From: Magicicada septendecula
Taxonomy: Eukaryota; Arthropoda; Insecta; Hemiptera; Cicadidae
Length of the DNA stretch: 64,000 bases
Assembly (NCBI GenBank): GCA_034769895.1
Contig: CM068367.1
Coordinates: forward strand, 123,355,927-123,419,926
Direction of reading: 5' to 3'
Shown here: positions 11,928-23,098 of the stretch, piece by piece
Layout: each line of letters opens with the position of its first letter
Numbering within the stretch: the stretch's first letter is position 1
Translations under genes and position numbers: made by a program
The notes under the pieces: generated by a model
Database searches by the model: none
The model's input: the letters and a program-made list of their open reading frames with translations, nothing else
What the model was told of the DNA's origin: nothing

Positions 11928-12908
11928 CAGGCCTTTGATACTGTGGACAGACAAAAGTTGCTTCAAAGCCTAAGACTGTTGGGTATCCCTAGTAAGTTGG
12001 TTAAGCTAGTACAAGTAACATTATATGGCTGTAAAGCGGCAGTGATCGTTCAAAGAATAAGAACTGACAACTTTGAAATTGGTTGTGGTGTAAGGCAGGG
12101 TGATGCATTATCGACACTCCTTTTCAATCTCATACTTCATGCAGCTGTTTCTAAAGTGAATGCCCATGGAAATTAATTACTAAAAGCAGCCAAATTGGTG
12201 CATATGGTGATGACATAGTTATAATCGGCCGTAATGAAAATGCAGTAAGGGAAACATTTAAACAACTGGAAGAACAGATAAAGAAGGGTGGGTCGTCAAT
12301 AAACCAGGACAAAACAAAGTACATGTGTGTTTCAAGATCAAGACATAATGAAATAAATACACTAGATGTTGGAGGCTATAACTTGAGCAAGTGGATAATT
12401 TAACCTACCTGGGATTACTGCTAAATGAGGTCAATTTGAACAGCGAGGAAATCAAATCAAGGATAGCTTATTTTGCAAACAAGAAACTATTGTGCTCTAG
12501 GATCCTAAGTCATAATTCTAAACTAAAACATTTTTTAAAGTCTTATAAGAGCAGTAGTGACTTACGGATGTGAGACATGGACCATGCGGAAGAAAGGTGA
12601 AGATCTTAGAAGGTTAGAGAGGAAAATACTGAGATTAATTTTGGGGCCAGCAGTGCAACAAGTGGCACTTGGCGGATCCGCATGAATCTTGAACTTGTTG
12701 CGAAAACAGTAAAGTTTATTAAGTCACAGAGAAACCCTTGGAGTCTATAGGCCCAGAGAAAGACCGAGGAAGAGGTGGATGGAGTGTGTTGAGGAGAACC
12801 TGCGAACCATGGGGATCAGAGGGTGGAAGATTGTTGCTGAGAATAGAAGGGAATGGTATAGGATTGTTGAGGAGGCCAAATCTCATAGAAGGATGAAGAG
12901 CCAGAGGA
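11928..12908 (+). pseudogene. LINE reverse transcriptase relic (YGDD)
   Basis: The best-preserved RT in the window. RT copies LINE RNA into DNA at a nicked target site. Motif A reads AFDTVDR (about 11930-11950), the B motif is GVRQGDALS (about 12088-12114), and after a frameshift the catalytic C motif is AYGDDIVIIG (about 12200-12229). The thumb region has NQDKTKYM and TYLGLLLNE (about 12310-12425), then VTYGCETWTMRKK (about 12558-12600), then RPRKRWMECVEE (about 12760-12795) and EAKSH at about 12870-12885. The element is truncated before motif A and carries at least four frameshifts or stops. The C motif has G where most LINEs have A (YADD/FADD); this could be a lineage state or decay. Confidence 0.85.
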
Positions 12909-14237
12909 AGAAGCCAGGTTATGACGTAACCTGTTTTCTCCGACGTTTTCGCTTCTTGGTGTGTAGTCTGCGATTTCCCGGAAACATACTTTTACCATAA
13001 AGCACCCATCATCTCAGAAACCACTATAATTAGAAGCACGAATTTTTACCACAGTTAAGCGTAGATATTTTGCAGATGTTCTACTACTTTCATGAATGTT
13101 CTATGAAAAATGTTGGTTTAAAAAATAATTAAGATTTTTTTAAAAAATGGGGAAAATCAAATTGAAAAAAAAATTTGTTTAATGAGCAAATGTTATAAAA
13201 TTAGTAAGGGAAATTCACAGTAACACATAAACCAAGAAAGTTTAAGCTCCTACTGCGAGTACTTCTGAGATAGTGGGGCCTCTTCCTGCACACTTTTAAC
13301 ATTGGTGATATTGTGACGTTCGTCTTCCTTAGGAATACATTTTCCACTATTTCGGATAAAATTTACAGAATATTAATTAACGGTTTACAAATAAAAAATT
13401 CTAAAGATTGGCCTAAGATACTACGCCTTCCCTGTACATGTTAAAATTTTGTATTCACTGTATCTGTTAACATTTTTTAAAGTCAGTACAAAATACTTTT
13501 TTAAACGTAAACGTAAAACATCTTTTACGCAGTAATAAATTGGCAACGGTAGCTATTATAAGAGTATCGCAAATACCGAACTATTTGAATGAACGTCCGT
13601 ATAAACTTGTAAGAAGTTGTTGCGAAATCTGAAGGCTTCAGAAAATGTGTAAAGTTACTGGAAAGTGGAGAAGTTTGTGTAAGGCTCGTTGAAAAGCGTT
13701 TAGCGTAAAGAGTTCAGTTTGTTTACCCGTCCCACACGCTAAACGTGATCCGTTCATTTTTATTCCGGTTCACGTCTGCGACGGCGGGGATTTGATGTAG
13801 GCAGTATCAGCATCAAGCGGTTGCCGTTTACCATTACCGCTATGCGATCGGTAATTCCGTCACTACGTGTGATATTCATTATGTCGCTTGTGTCCGCTCG
13901 GATCTCCTTTTGCCTATTATAATTTTGAAATTGATGGACGGATTGAAGTTACCTTCTCGTGCACGTCATTCATACTGTTACCAAATAGTAAATCCAGCTA
14001 TTTTCGTGTGACTATAGTCTAGCTTAATTAGGTAGGCACAAAATTTACATAATATTAGTACAAAATATGTATAAATTGTTCTAGGTATCTCGAAGAATAT
14101 TCGAATGTTTTCGTTTTTGTTCTGATTCCTAATTATTGGTATAATCTTCATCATCCAAATGGCAGTCTCCTTAATTTTTACAGAACATTAACTCGCTGAT
14201 AGAAACGAACAGTTTCGCAGGTCTCCTGTTCACCTGA
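12909..14237. other. Non-coding; short inverted repeat
   Basis: No supported gene. ATCTCAGAA at about 13009-13018 is inverted at 13262-13271 around a 240-bp A+T-rich centre, which might be a decayed foldback element. No target duplication was seen. Confidence 0.4.
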
Positions 14238-14689
14238 GATACGGCAGGCGCGGATCCACGGAGGGGGAAATTGGGGAAATTTCCCTCCCCAAATGGTCAC
14301 TTCACAGGAAAGTTTTTGTCATTTTGTGATTGTGAATATGATACAAAATTCGTATCACATTATGCAGGTTCTAATCTAAAATTACTTTAAATTGTAACTG
14401 CACCTTACCAGCGTGCTTAATTTTTGTCTAATCCATAACTTAAATGAGTAGTATTTATTTTAAACTGTACGTGAATATTATTAAAAGAACAATCCACTAA
14501 AAATTAAATGTGAATTAACACTTATACGCTAATAAATCTATTATTTTGATAATAACAAACTGTATTTTATCTTCACTCATTACTATCATTTATACTTTAG
14601 ATCTTTAAAGAATGGTCTATTCAAAATCCTCCCCAAAGTCAACAATTTCCTCCACCAAAACTGTTTGCTGGATCCGCCCCTGGATACGG
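14238..14689. mobile_element. Non-autonomous hAT-type MITE with TSD
   Basis: The element is 438 bp (14245-14682). The left terminus is CAGGCGCGGATCCAC and the right terminus, read inverted, is CAGGGGCGGATCCAG, so 13 of the first 15 bases agree. Beyond the termini both ends carry G-rich/TGGGGA subterminal sequence. GATACGG is repeated directly at 14238-14244 and 14683-14689; hAT transposases usually make 8-bp duplications, so this 7-bp match suggests one flanking base has changed. There is no transposase frame inside, so movement would have needed a transposase in trans. Termini of the form CAGGGGCGGATCC are typical of hAT families. Confidence 0.8.
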
Positions 14690-16316
14690 TGCCCATGTTT
14701 CAGCCCGTGTCCACTGACTATGCAGGGAAGGCGGCTAGAAGATTACCATACCTCTCGCGCGCTTACAGATATGTATATACAAATCGTATACAGCAACTGA
14801 GTCAATTGTTTAGCTGGGTTAAGGGCGAGTCACCTTCTCTGCTTGGACAAATTGTAACTGTGTGTGTATGTGTGTGTGTACGGGTTAACTCGCCAGATTT
14901 AACAGGTCGCTTACGAGTTCGTACATAAGCTCGTACATCATTATACCGGCTTGCGATGTTTTCTCATTGGAAGCAGTCTTAGCCACTCACGTGGTTACGA
15001 AATGTCTGGGTGTAGGGGGTATTTAACAAATGACACACGTTCTCAGCATCTCGATGACCAAAAGAAAACGAGAATTAAAGTCCGGCCGACAGCACTCAGA
15101 ATATTTAATCGAAATAATCTTACAAGTAAATAAAAAATAATAATTTTGTGTATGAGAAGTAGAGTGAATTATTAAAACATAAAGCTTTAGAATCAGTTCC
15201 CTTGTTCTGAATTATCGTTCACTGAGATTATACAGTACGTCTCTTACCTGAAACATCTGACTGAAGACGTATTCAGTATGAATACGGCCAGGCTGAACAT
15301 CACGAAAAACAAAAGCGAGATATAAATTCTACAAAACTCAGAATTAATACTTGAATGTTTTTAATGAAAAATAATAATTTCATGTATGAAGTAGACTATT
15401 AAAAATATGTACGTTTTAAATAATTCCCGTTAACAGAGATATTTTTTGTTCATACTGTAATACTCGTAACATATTTCATGAAAGAAAGAGTGTATTGTAG
15501 TCGCTAAGAGAAATAACTTATTTTTAAAAAACCGAAAGTTCAGTCACCTTAACATTTAAAATATTATCAATAATTCAGTTTTCTGCAGATATACTTGACC
15601 GTGAATACACTGAATACTACCGTACATACCTTTTTATATCTGTATCTTGAACTACTTTATCTGGTACACGTTTTTAAAACTCTGTTTCTGTAGAGACATT
15701 TTCAAAGTCAAGGCTGTAACTTCAACTGCCTTGTTAATATGGAAATGAAGTTAATGAGATAGATTTAACTTTTCCTAAGTTTTTCATAAGTTTTCGTAAA
15801 TGGATTAAGTCAAGGAAAATTATTACTCTCTACTCTCGTGCAATCAGTAATAGCGCCGACAGTTGTAATTGGATTGTTATCTACAACTTGTTGATCAATA
15901 TACTGTACCTGATTGATTATAAGCTGGAGGCAGAGAACTTTTCGCGCAGGAATTCCCTAAGGCCCGAAAGTTATTTTAAAAGTTTCGTCAAAGTTTTGAG
16001 AAAGTCGGCATTGAGGCCATCTTCTGTTTATTCGTTCCTTTCTACTTTTTCTCTTTTTCTCCTACTGCTTCTCCTCCTTCTTCTCCTCCTCGTCGTCGTC
16101 GTCATCATCATCACGAATACATCTTGAGTTTTATCCAATTCTCACGTGTAACCAGTGCTGCATAATAATGTGATAAAAACGTTAGGAAGTCAAACCGCTA
16201 CTTCATGAGATTAATGGATGCGTTCTTTCGTTACAGGTACAAGTGAATGTTCCGATTTCAAACCGCGATTATTTAATTCCTTATTTAATGATGAGTCGGA
16301 CCGGTTTGTAGCAAGT
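14690..16316. other. Non-coding; two simple repeats
   Basis: No supported gene. A (GT)n tract with a TA interruption lies at 14859-14881. A pyrimidine-rich run of CTT, CTC, GTC and ATC triplets lies at 16040-16115. The open frames over these are low-complexity. Confidence 0.5.
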
Positions 16317-16599
16317 CTGTTGTTTTAATAGTGCTCGTATTTGCAATCAGCTGGTTTGATTGGATCGGATAGTTGAAAATGTAAACAGGATAGTTGTAAC
16401 GTTTTCACAGTTTCCATAAAGTCAAACTGCGTTTTACGTCTCGCAGGTCGATTCTGCTTCCGAGAGTGAGTACCTGGTATAGGAAGTAGAATAACAATAG
16501 GCAGCCGAAATAAAAGCTCAGCATCCTAATTCATAAGCTCACGACATTCACAAAACTTTAAGAAGTATCCAGAGAATTCTTGTGCCGACGTGATTCTTA

Positions 16600-16808
16600 T
16601 GTGCGTCACTGGTGACACTGGCTGCAACTTTGTAAACCCGAGTTGGGGGCTGGTGACTTCATGTACACGCCTCGAAATGTGTAAAAAAACGTACTTAATG
16701 GTATCGGAATTCGCAACGTAATGATAATGGGAATTCGTATCTGGAGGATAGAGGGAAGTGGCTGTCTGTGGTACAGCAGGTCAAACCTCACGCAGAAGAA
16801 GAAGAACG
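16600..16808 (+). pseudogene. LINE 3' terminus relic (copy A)
   Basis: Very short LINE ending. The frame ending EDRGKWLSVVQQVKPH (about 16744-16792) runs straight into GAAGAAGAAGAA (16795-16806). It resembles the 'DRxxWxxLVxQVKxH' last residues of LINE ORF2 proteins followed by a (GAA)n tail. Upstream sequence is too decayed to read. The same sequence lies at 19000-19208 in copy B. Confidence 0.4.
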
Positions 16809-17101
16809 AGTTTAAAGTTGATAATGCTCAGTGCATATTCTTTAACATATAATGCGAATTAAATTTAATTTCGATTAAAGGCAATTAAGGTTGGGAAGCC
16901 CATTTTCATGTTAATAAAATGGAGTTCCGCTAATCAGTTAGGTATATTTATTTCAGAAACTTTGCAGACATATTTACGAATTATTTTCCTTTTGCAAGGT
17001 AAGTTAAATGTATGAACCAAATTGAATCCAGTGATGCCACGTTGAAACATTGTTCAAGGGACCGCGTGGTGGGTAGACTACCCGGGAGCACAGGTACATA
17101 G

Positions 17102-17297
17102 TCTTCTTCTTCTTCTTCTTCTTCTTCTTCTTCTTCTTCTTCTTCTTCTTCTTCTTCTTCTTCTTCTTCTTCTTCTTCTGCTTCTTCTGCTTCTTCTGCT
17201 TCTTCTGCTCCTCCTCCTCCTCCTCCTCCTCCTCCCCTCCTCCTCCTCCTCCTCCTTCTTCTTCTTCTTCTTCTTCTTCTTCTTCTTCTTCTTCTTC
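17102..17297. repeat. (CTT)n(CTC)n(CTT)n tract, long allele
   Basis: A 196-bp pyrimidine tract: CTT units, four CTTCTTCTG units, a CTC block, then CTT units. It is the 3' tail side of the minus-strand LINE at 17298-17690. The equivalent tract in copy B is 29 bp, and the 167-bp difference fully explains why the copies differ in length. Confidence 0.97.
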
Positions 17298-17690
17298 AAG
17301 GATTAGGTTACATAAACCTGGTCCGGCACCCATCTCATCCTCGGACGACCCACGTCTCTTATACCAATGGCTTTATAGTTCAGTGCCGCTTTCAGCAATC
17401 GATCCTATGTCATCCTTTGCAGATGATCCCACCATTGTCTTCTGTAAGCTGAAATAATTTCATTTATGTTGTCTACATCGAGTTCTGTTCTGATATCCTC
17501 ACTCCTTAGTCTATATTGCAATGTGTAGCTTAAAGTACTTCGAAGAAACTGCATTTAAGTACTTGAATCTTGTCGCATTCCTTTTTTGTTATGACCCACG
17601 CCTTATTTGCATATGTCAATGTGGGTATTGCAATTGTCTTATAAAATTTAATCCTTGTGCTGTGACTTGTTTTATAGGTTCATAGTATAT
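17298..17690 (-). pseudogene. LINE post-RT C-terminus (copy A)
   Basis: Minus strand. From 17690 downward: IAIPTLTYANKAWVITKKE (the usual 'VPTLLYGSETWxLTKK'), IQVLKCSFF, RLRSEDIRTELDVDNIN, RRQWWDHLQRMT, KAALNYKAIG and GRPRMRW, ending in the purine tract at 17297. Two stops and one likely frameshift interrupt an otherwise continuous frame, so it is relatively well preserved. The layout matches the plus-strand relics at 18450 and 36625 but the sequence is diverged. It is duplicated as 19531-19921. Confidence 0.75.
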
Positions 17691-18449
17691 TCATATTTTT
17701 CACGCGTGCATTAGCATTGTTGTCATATTTAAACACGTACTCTAAGCAAACAGATTTTTTATTATTCAGAAGTAGAGCTATTACCTATAATTAAGTATTC
17801 ACTTATGTCTTACAACAACAAAATTAATCTTTTCTTCTATCAGGGACTAGGCGAATCACCTGTTCCGTTTCCAAAGGAATACATCGACTTTACCTACGTA
17901 CCTACGCTCACTAGGTCTTCCTATATTTCTTTGTCCAATATGCTTGTATTGCCAAACTTGTCGACTACATTTGTAAACAGGAAGAAAAGATAATTTTTAA
18001 GGTTAAAAATTCAAGATCGAATTTTTTCAATTTTCCACATAATAAAACTTGTATTTGTTTTGATTTAGTTTAATTTAGTTTCACCACGGTAAGTCACCAA
18101 ACACATCACGGTGTAATACTGCTTCAGCCAAAAGGATAACAGTAGGAAAATTTTGATGTAATAATGTCTTCTTGAAATTGTGGCACTGTCTCGACACTGT
18201 CTCTGTGCACCAATCAGATTGTGCCGTTAATAAGTGTTGCTCGGTGTTGCCATAATTAGTAGTCATCGGCCGCAGCTTATCATCTTCAAATGGAGCCGAC
18301 CCATCGTGTCCTCGTCAACCCGCTGCCGGTGCAAACCTTGATTAATGGTGTGCAAAAACATGACAACGAGGAAACTACACTCACGGATATAAAAAATTAA
18401 TTACGAGTGTTGACAGTTTAGCAAAACGTAGGCAATTGAAGTGAGTTCT
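17691..18449. other. Non-coding spacer of duplicated unit
   Basis: No supported gene. Open frames at 17805-17993 (plus) and 18081-18266 (minus) are repeated almost unchanged in copy B only because the whole unit is duplicated; neither shows a domain. Confidence 0.5.
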
Positions 18450-18716
18450 TTGTGGAAGTAAGAGATGGATAAAGAGAGATAAAAGCAGCATACAAGCAGC
18501 GGAGATGAAATTTCTAAGATCGGTCAAAGGTTGTTCTAAACAAGATCGATTTATAAATGAAGAAATTAGAGAAGAGATGGGAATGAGAAAATAGAGTTCC
18601 ATAGAAGAAATTGGAAGGACCATCTGGAGCGTACGGATGATCGAAGACTCCCAAAAGCGACAAGTAGATACAAACCAGCTGGAAGAAGAGGCGTAGGGAG
18701 GCCAAAGAAAAGATGG
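18450..18716 (+). pseudogene. LINE C-terminus, cut by duplication end
   Basis: The translation carries SSIQAAEMKFLRSVKGC, NEEIREEMG, then in a shifted frame NWKDHLERTDDRRLPKA, SRYKPAGRRGVGRPKKRW. This is the same post-RT layout as other relics. Copy A stops within GRPKKRW, exactly at the duplication junction, so it lacks the tail that copy B (20683-21027) still has. Confidence 0.75.
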
Positions 18717-18999
18717 CCTGTTGTTTTAATAGTGCTCGTATTTGCAATCACTGGATTGATTGGATCGGATAGTTGAAAATGTAAACAGGATAGTTGTAAC
18801 GTTTTCACAGTTTCCATAAAGTCAAACTGCGTTTTACGTCTCGCAGGTCGATTCTGCTTCCGAGAGTGAGTACCTGGTATAGGAAGTAGAATAACAATAG
18901 GCAGCCGAAATAAAAGCTCAGCATCCTAATTCCTAAGCTCACGACATTCACAAAACTTTAAGAAGTATCCAGAGAATTCTTGTGCCGACGTGATTCTTA

Positions 19000-19208
19000 T
19001 GTGCGTCACTGGTGACACTGGCTGCAACTTTGTAAACCCGAGTTGGGGGCTGGTGACTTCGTGTACACGCCTCGAAATGTGTAAAAAAACGTACTTAATG
19101 GTATCGGAATTCGCAACGTAATGATAATGGGAATTCGTATCTGGAGGATAGAGGGAAGTGGCTGTCTGTGGTACAGCAGGTCAAACCTCACGCAGAAGAA
19201 GAAGAACG
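19000..19208 (+). pseudogene. LINE 3' terminus relic (copy B)
   Basis: Duplicate of 16600-16808 with very few substitutions. It ends in the same short GAA run near 19195-19206. Confidence 0.4.
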
Positions 19209-19501
19209 AGTTTAAAGTTGATAATGCTCAGTGCATATTCTTTAACATATAATGCGAATTAAATTTAATTTCGATTAAAGGCAATTAAGGTTGGGAAGTC
19301 CATTTTCATGTTAATGAAATGGAGTTCCGCTAATCAGTTAGGTATATTTATTTCAGAAACTTTGCAGACATATTTACGAATTATTTTCCTTTTGCAAGGT
19401 AAGTTAAATGTATGAACCAAATTGAATCCAGTGATGCCACGTTGAAACATTGTTCAAGGGACCGCGTGGTGGGTAGACTACCCGGGAGCACAGGTACATA
19501 G

Positions 19502-19530
19502 TCTTCTTCTTCTTCTTCTTCTTCTTCTTC
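19502..19530. repeat. (CTT)n tract, short allele
   Basis: 29-bp CTT tract. It occupies the position of the 196-bp composite tract in copy A and lacks the CTC block and CTG interruptions. Confidence 0.95.
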
Positions 19531-19921
19531 AAGGATTAGGGTATATAAACCTGGTCCGGCACCCATCTCATCCTCGGACGACCCACGTCTCTTATACCAA
19601 TGGCTTTATAGTTCAGTGCCGCTTTCAGCAATCGATCCTATGTCATCCTTTGCAGATGATCCCACCATTGTCTTCTGTAAGCTGAAATAATTTCATTTAT
19701 GTTGTCTACATCGAGTTCTGTTCTGATATCCTCACTCCTTAGTCTATATTGCAATGTGTAGCTTAAAGTACTTCGAAGAAACTGCATTTAAGTACTTGAA
19801 TCTTGTTCCATTCCTTTTTTGTTATGACCCACGCCTTATTTGCATATGTCAATGTGGGTATTGCAATTGTCTCATAAAATTTAATCCTTGTGCTGTGACT
19901 TGTTTTATAGGTTCATAGTAT
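19531..19921 (-). pseudogene. LINE post-RT C-terminus (copy B)
   Basis: Duplicate of 17298-17690, with the same HLQRM and GRPRMRW blocks on the minus strand and a few substitutions. The stop pattern is shared, so decay preceded the duplication. Confidence 0.75.
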
Positions 19922-20682
19922 ATTCATATTTTTCACGCGTGCATTAGCATTGTTGTCATATTTAAACACGTACTCTAAGCAAACAGATTTTTTATTATTC
20001 AGAAGTAGAGCTATTACCTATAATTAAGTATTCACTTATGTCTTACAACAACAAAATTAATCTTTTCTTCTATCAGGGACTAGGCGAATCACCTGTTCCG
20101 TTTCCAAAGGAATACATCGACTTTACCTACGTACCTACGCTCACTAGGTCTTCCTATATTTCTTTGTCCAATAGGCTTGTATTGCCAAACTTGTCGACTA
20201 CATTTGTAAACAGGAAGAAAAGATAATTTTTAAGGTTAAAAATTCAAGATCGAATTTTTTCAATTTTCCACATAATAAAACTTGTATTTGTTTTGATTTA
20301 GTTTAATTTAGTTTCACCACGGTAAGTCACCAAACACATCACGGTGTAATACTGCTTCAGCCAAAAGGATAACAGTAGGAAAATTTTGATGTAATAATGT
20401 CTTCTTGAAATTGTGGCACTGTCTCGACACTGTCTCTGTGCACCAATCAGATTGTGCCGTTAATAAGTGTTGCTCGGTGTTGCCATAATTAGTAGTCATC
20501 GGCCGCAGCTTATCATCTTCAAATGGAGCCGACCCATCGTGTCCTCGTCAACCCGCTGCCGGTGCAAACCTTGATTAATGGTGTGCAAAAACATGACAAC
20601 GAGGAAACTTCACTCACGGATATAAAAAATTAATTACGAGTGTTAACAGTTTAGCAAAACGTAGGCAATTGAAGTGAGTTCT

Positions 20683-21027
20683 TTGTGGAAGTAACAGATG
20701 GATAAAGAGAGATAAAAGCAGCATACAAGCAGCGGAGATGAAATTTCTAAGATCGGTCAAAGGTTGTTCTAAACAAGATCGATTTATAAATGAAGAAATT
20801 AGAGAAGAGATGGGAATGAGAAAATAGAGTTCCATAGAAGAAATTGGAAGGACCATCTGGAGCGTACGGATGATCGAAGACTCCCAAAAGCGACAAGTAG
20901 ATACAAACCAGCTGGAAGAAGAGGCGTAGGGAGGCCAAAGAAAAGATGGGAATAAATCCTATGAAGCCGGAACAGGTCACCAAGGCCTAATCCTTGTTGG
21001 GAAGGAGAAGAAGAAGAAGAAGAACAG
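20683..21027 (+). pseudogene. LINE C-terminus with GAA tail
   Basis: Same LINE end as 18450-18716 but complete at its 3' side: after GRPKKRW it continues through a GAGCCGGAACAGG-like 3' region (here GAAGCCGGAACAGG, near 20965) to CCTTGTTGGGAAGGAGAAG and a (GAA)n tail at about 21005-21023. This shows where the element really ends and that the duplication boundary at 20949 lies inside it. Confidence 0.75.
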
Positions 21028-21736
21028 TTGCTTTGACTGTCGACGTTGAGGTTTGAACGAGGTAGTACAGCGGTAGGACATGGTTACTATGCGATTTATG
21101 GCTTACTATCCGATCTGAGGATAAACAAGCAAACTGAATAGTAGTTGCCGCCCCAGTACTGTGTGCATCAACATATCGCTTGGTAAGCTAAAATTGTTGT
21201 TTTCAATTTTATCGCTCTGTAATGGATAAACGGTAAATATTCTACATTTGTAAATATTTAGAATTCTAAATAGCCGGAAAAAGTAACATAAAAACGAAAT
21301 AAACGTTGGCATCTAGAACTGCTACACTTTCCGATAACACAATTCCTGTGAGAAAATTTCTGTATTGCCTTTTCTGTGAATTAAAAAATAAATGAAAAAA
21401 TACGATGCAGTGTTGCAGTGTTTACTGTTACGAAATTAAATAAACAACAAAAAGCGGCCGCATTGTATTCATTTCATTTCATTCGTACGCACTGTTTCAG
21501 TTAAGACAAAAAAAATGTAATAAATTCCGTTCGAGCACTTGCGTCACACATGCGTATTCTGAATACCATGGAATGTACGTTATCGCCTCGTTACTCAGCT
21601 GTTTAATTACAGTTTAATTTAATTACCTTCCCACTCAATTAATTTTACACTTATACACCTGTTTGTTGTTTGTATCACGTGCTCGTGTATGTGACTTACT
21701 TAATTTTGTACGTACACACGTCGGGTTGCACAGTGC
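21028..21736. other. Non-coding, nothing recognised
   Basis: No supported gene or repeat in this stretch. Confidence 0.55.
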
Positions 21737-23098
21737 GTCGTGTTGTACAGGGGAAACAGGATAACTGGCACCAGACGAAGACGCTAATCATAAATTTAAT
21801 TAGTCAATAATTGACAAGAACACTCAAATACAATTCTTCAAGTTAAAGAATGTCCAATACACAGTAACTGAACAAATAATAAAATTCAAGGACCCACGGT
21901 TCAAGAAATACACAAAAATTTGTAAAAATTGTAAAAGTTAGTGTGAGCACCTTTTTATGAGGAATTTTATTCAAGATGCGAACACGGTATCATTAATAAT
22001 TCAATAAAATAAACATTTGTCAATTGTTATTGTAAATTTTGTATCGTCTATAAAGGTTTTGTAAGTTACGTGTGCAAAAAAAGACTTTACAAATTGTTGT
22101 CATTTATGTATTGCAACTTTACATTAAGTATTATACACAATTACACAAATACATTACCATGTACTCAACGCAACTATAAAGTGTATTACACCGGCCAGGT
22201 CGCAGGATTTTTTTTTCTCGTTGCGTCAAGTATATGTAGTTGCACAATAATTAAATAATTTTCAAAGAGGAGTGAGATGTTGTTGACATAAAATAATTAA
22301 TTAAAACCGTTAATTAACATTAATAGAAAAATATTCCAATATTAAAAATTCAAATATTAGATAAATCAAATATTCTCTTTTATAAGCTTCACAAATTCAA
22401 TGTAACCTGCTATGCTGTTCATAACATATAAAAAAAATAAAAAACTGTATAATCTTACTAGCTAAACAGACATGTTAAACAAGTTATTTAAATCCTTTTT
22501 ATTTCAATGTGTCTGACTTTAACTCAAATTTTAAATAATAATAGTAGCTCATTTACAAACAAAATAATATTAAAACTCAAGAATCAAATTAATTGTTGCT
22601 ATAAACAAAATAAAAATAATATAACATTTACTTCCAATCTATTATTTATTTCTACTGACACACCCAAATTTTAACATACAAAAAAAGATTAGTATTTCTT
22701 TTCTAAATTTTCTTGTTAAATTAAATTCTTTTATTCAACTACTATTTAAATTTAAAACTTGATTTGTTTACTGTTCATAGGTAAGTTCTTTTTGAGAGTT
22801 CTTTTCACAACAACAACAAAAATTGTTTATTCATCACCTGCGTACATCTGCCGTTACCGTTGCGCGCGCGCGCGCGCTTGTGTGTTTCCAGAATCCTGAG
22901 AATTTGATGATGATTATGATTATGCTGCTGCTGTGTTCTCTGTCTCTACGGGTTGTTGTTTGTGATGCTCCAGAGTTCCTCCGTACGTCTTGGTGTGCGT
23001 GTGTGTGGTCCTGATCGATCGGCAAACCGGCAGCGTGACGTTGTGTGAAGATTTCTTGAGTCTGAGACCGGCCCAAAATTGCTGGTGGTATTTATACT
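21737..23098 (-). repeat. Leader/LTR-like repeat, copy 1
   Basis: The core at about 21737-21773 matches cores at 59210-59250 and 62101-62140. On the minus strand it reads TGGTGCCAGTTATCC, then TGTTTCC and CTGTACAACACGACG. A minus-strand TATAAATA lies far upstream at about 23097-23090. If this is one unit, it is a TATA box, a long A+T-rich leader and then the core. The 1.3-kb spacing is much longer than in the other copies (about 0.3 kb), so TATA and core may not belong together. It contains a (GC)n tract at 22862-22878. Confidence 0.4.
22862..22878. repeat. (GC)n tract
   Basis: Seventeen bases of perfectly alternating GC, followed closely by a TG run. Confidence 0.95.

Larger units (their letters stand above)
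16317..18716. repeat. Tandem duplication, copy A (2400 bp)
   Basis: First copy of a direct duplication. It starts CTGTTGTTTTAATAG at 16317 and ends CCAAAGAAAAGATGG at 18716. Apart from the CTT tract, copy B at 18718-20949 is nearly identical, with only scattered substitutions and 1-bp indels. Each copy holds a plus LINE end, a minus LINE end and another plus LINE end. Copy B continues through the LINE tail beyond the point where copy A stops, so the unit was cut within that LINE. Confidence 0.95.
18718..20949. repeat. Tandem duplication, copy B (2232 bp)
   Basis: Second copy of the unit, starting CTGTTGTTTTAATAG at 18718 and ending AAAGATGG at 20949. The junction A/B joins the LINE tail to the start of the unit with about one base between copies and only 2-4 bp of similarity at the ends, which suggests joining without long homology. 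High identity implies a recent duplication. Confidence 0.95.

Noticed and set aside
17004-17333. 109- and 73-codon minus frames rich in E/K or R
   Set aside because: Low-complexity translation of the CTT/CTC tract. The short flanks are LINE tail.
17805-20226. Pair of conserved small ORFs in the tandem copies (62 codons each)
   Set aside because: Identity is explained by the recent whole-unit duplication; it is not evidence of selection.
21745-21775. Resemblance of GGATAACTGGC to a conserved 28S rRNA string
   Set aside because: Similarity covers only about 12 bases and the flanks differ completely from rRNA. The repeat copies at 59.2 and 62.1 kb do not extend toward rRNA.
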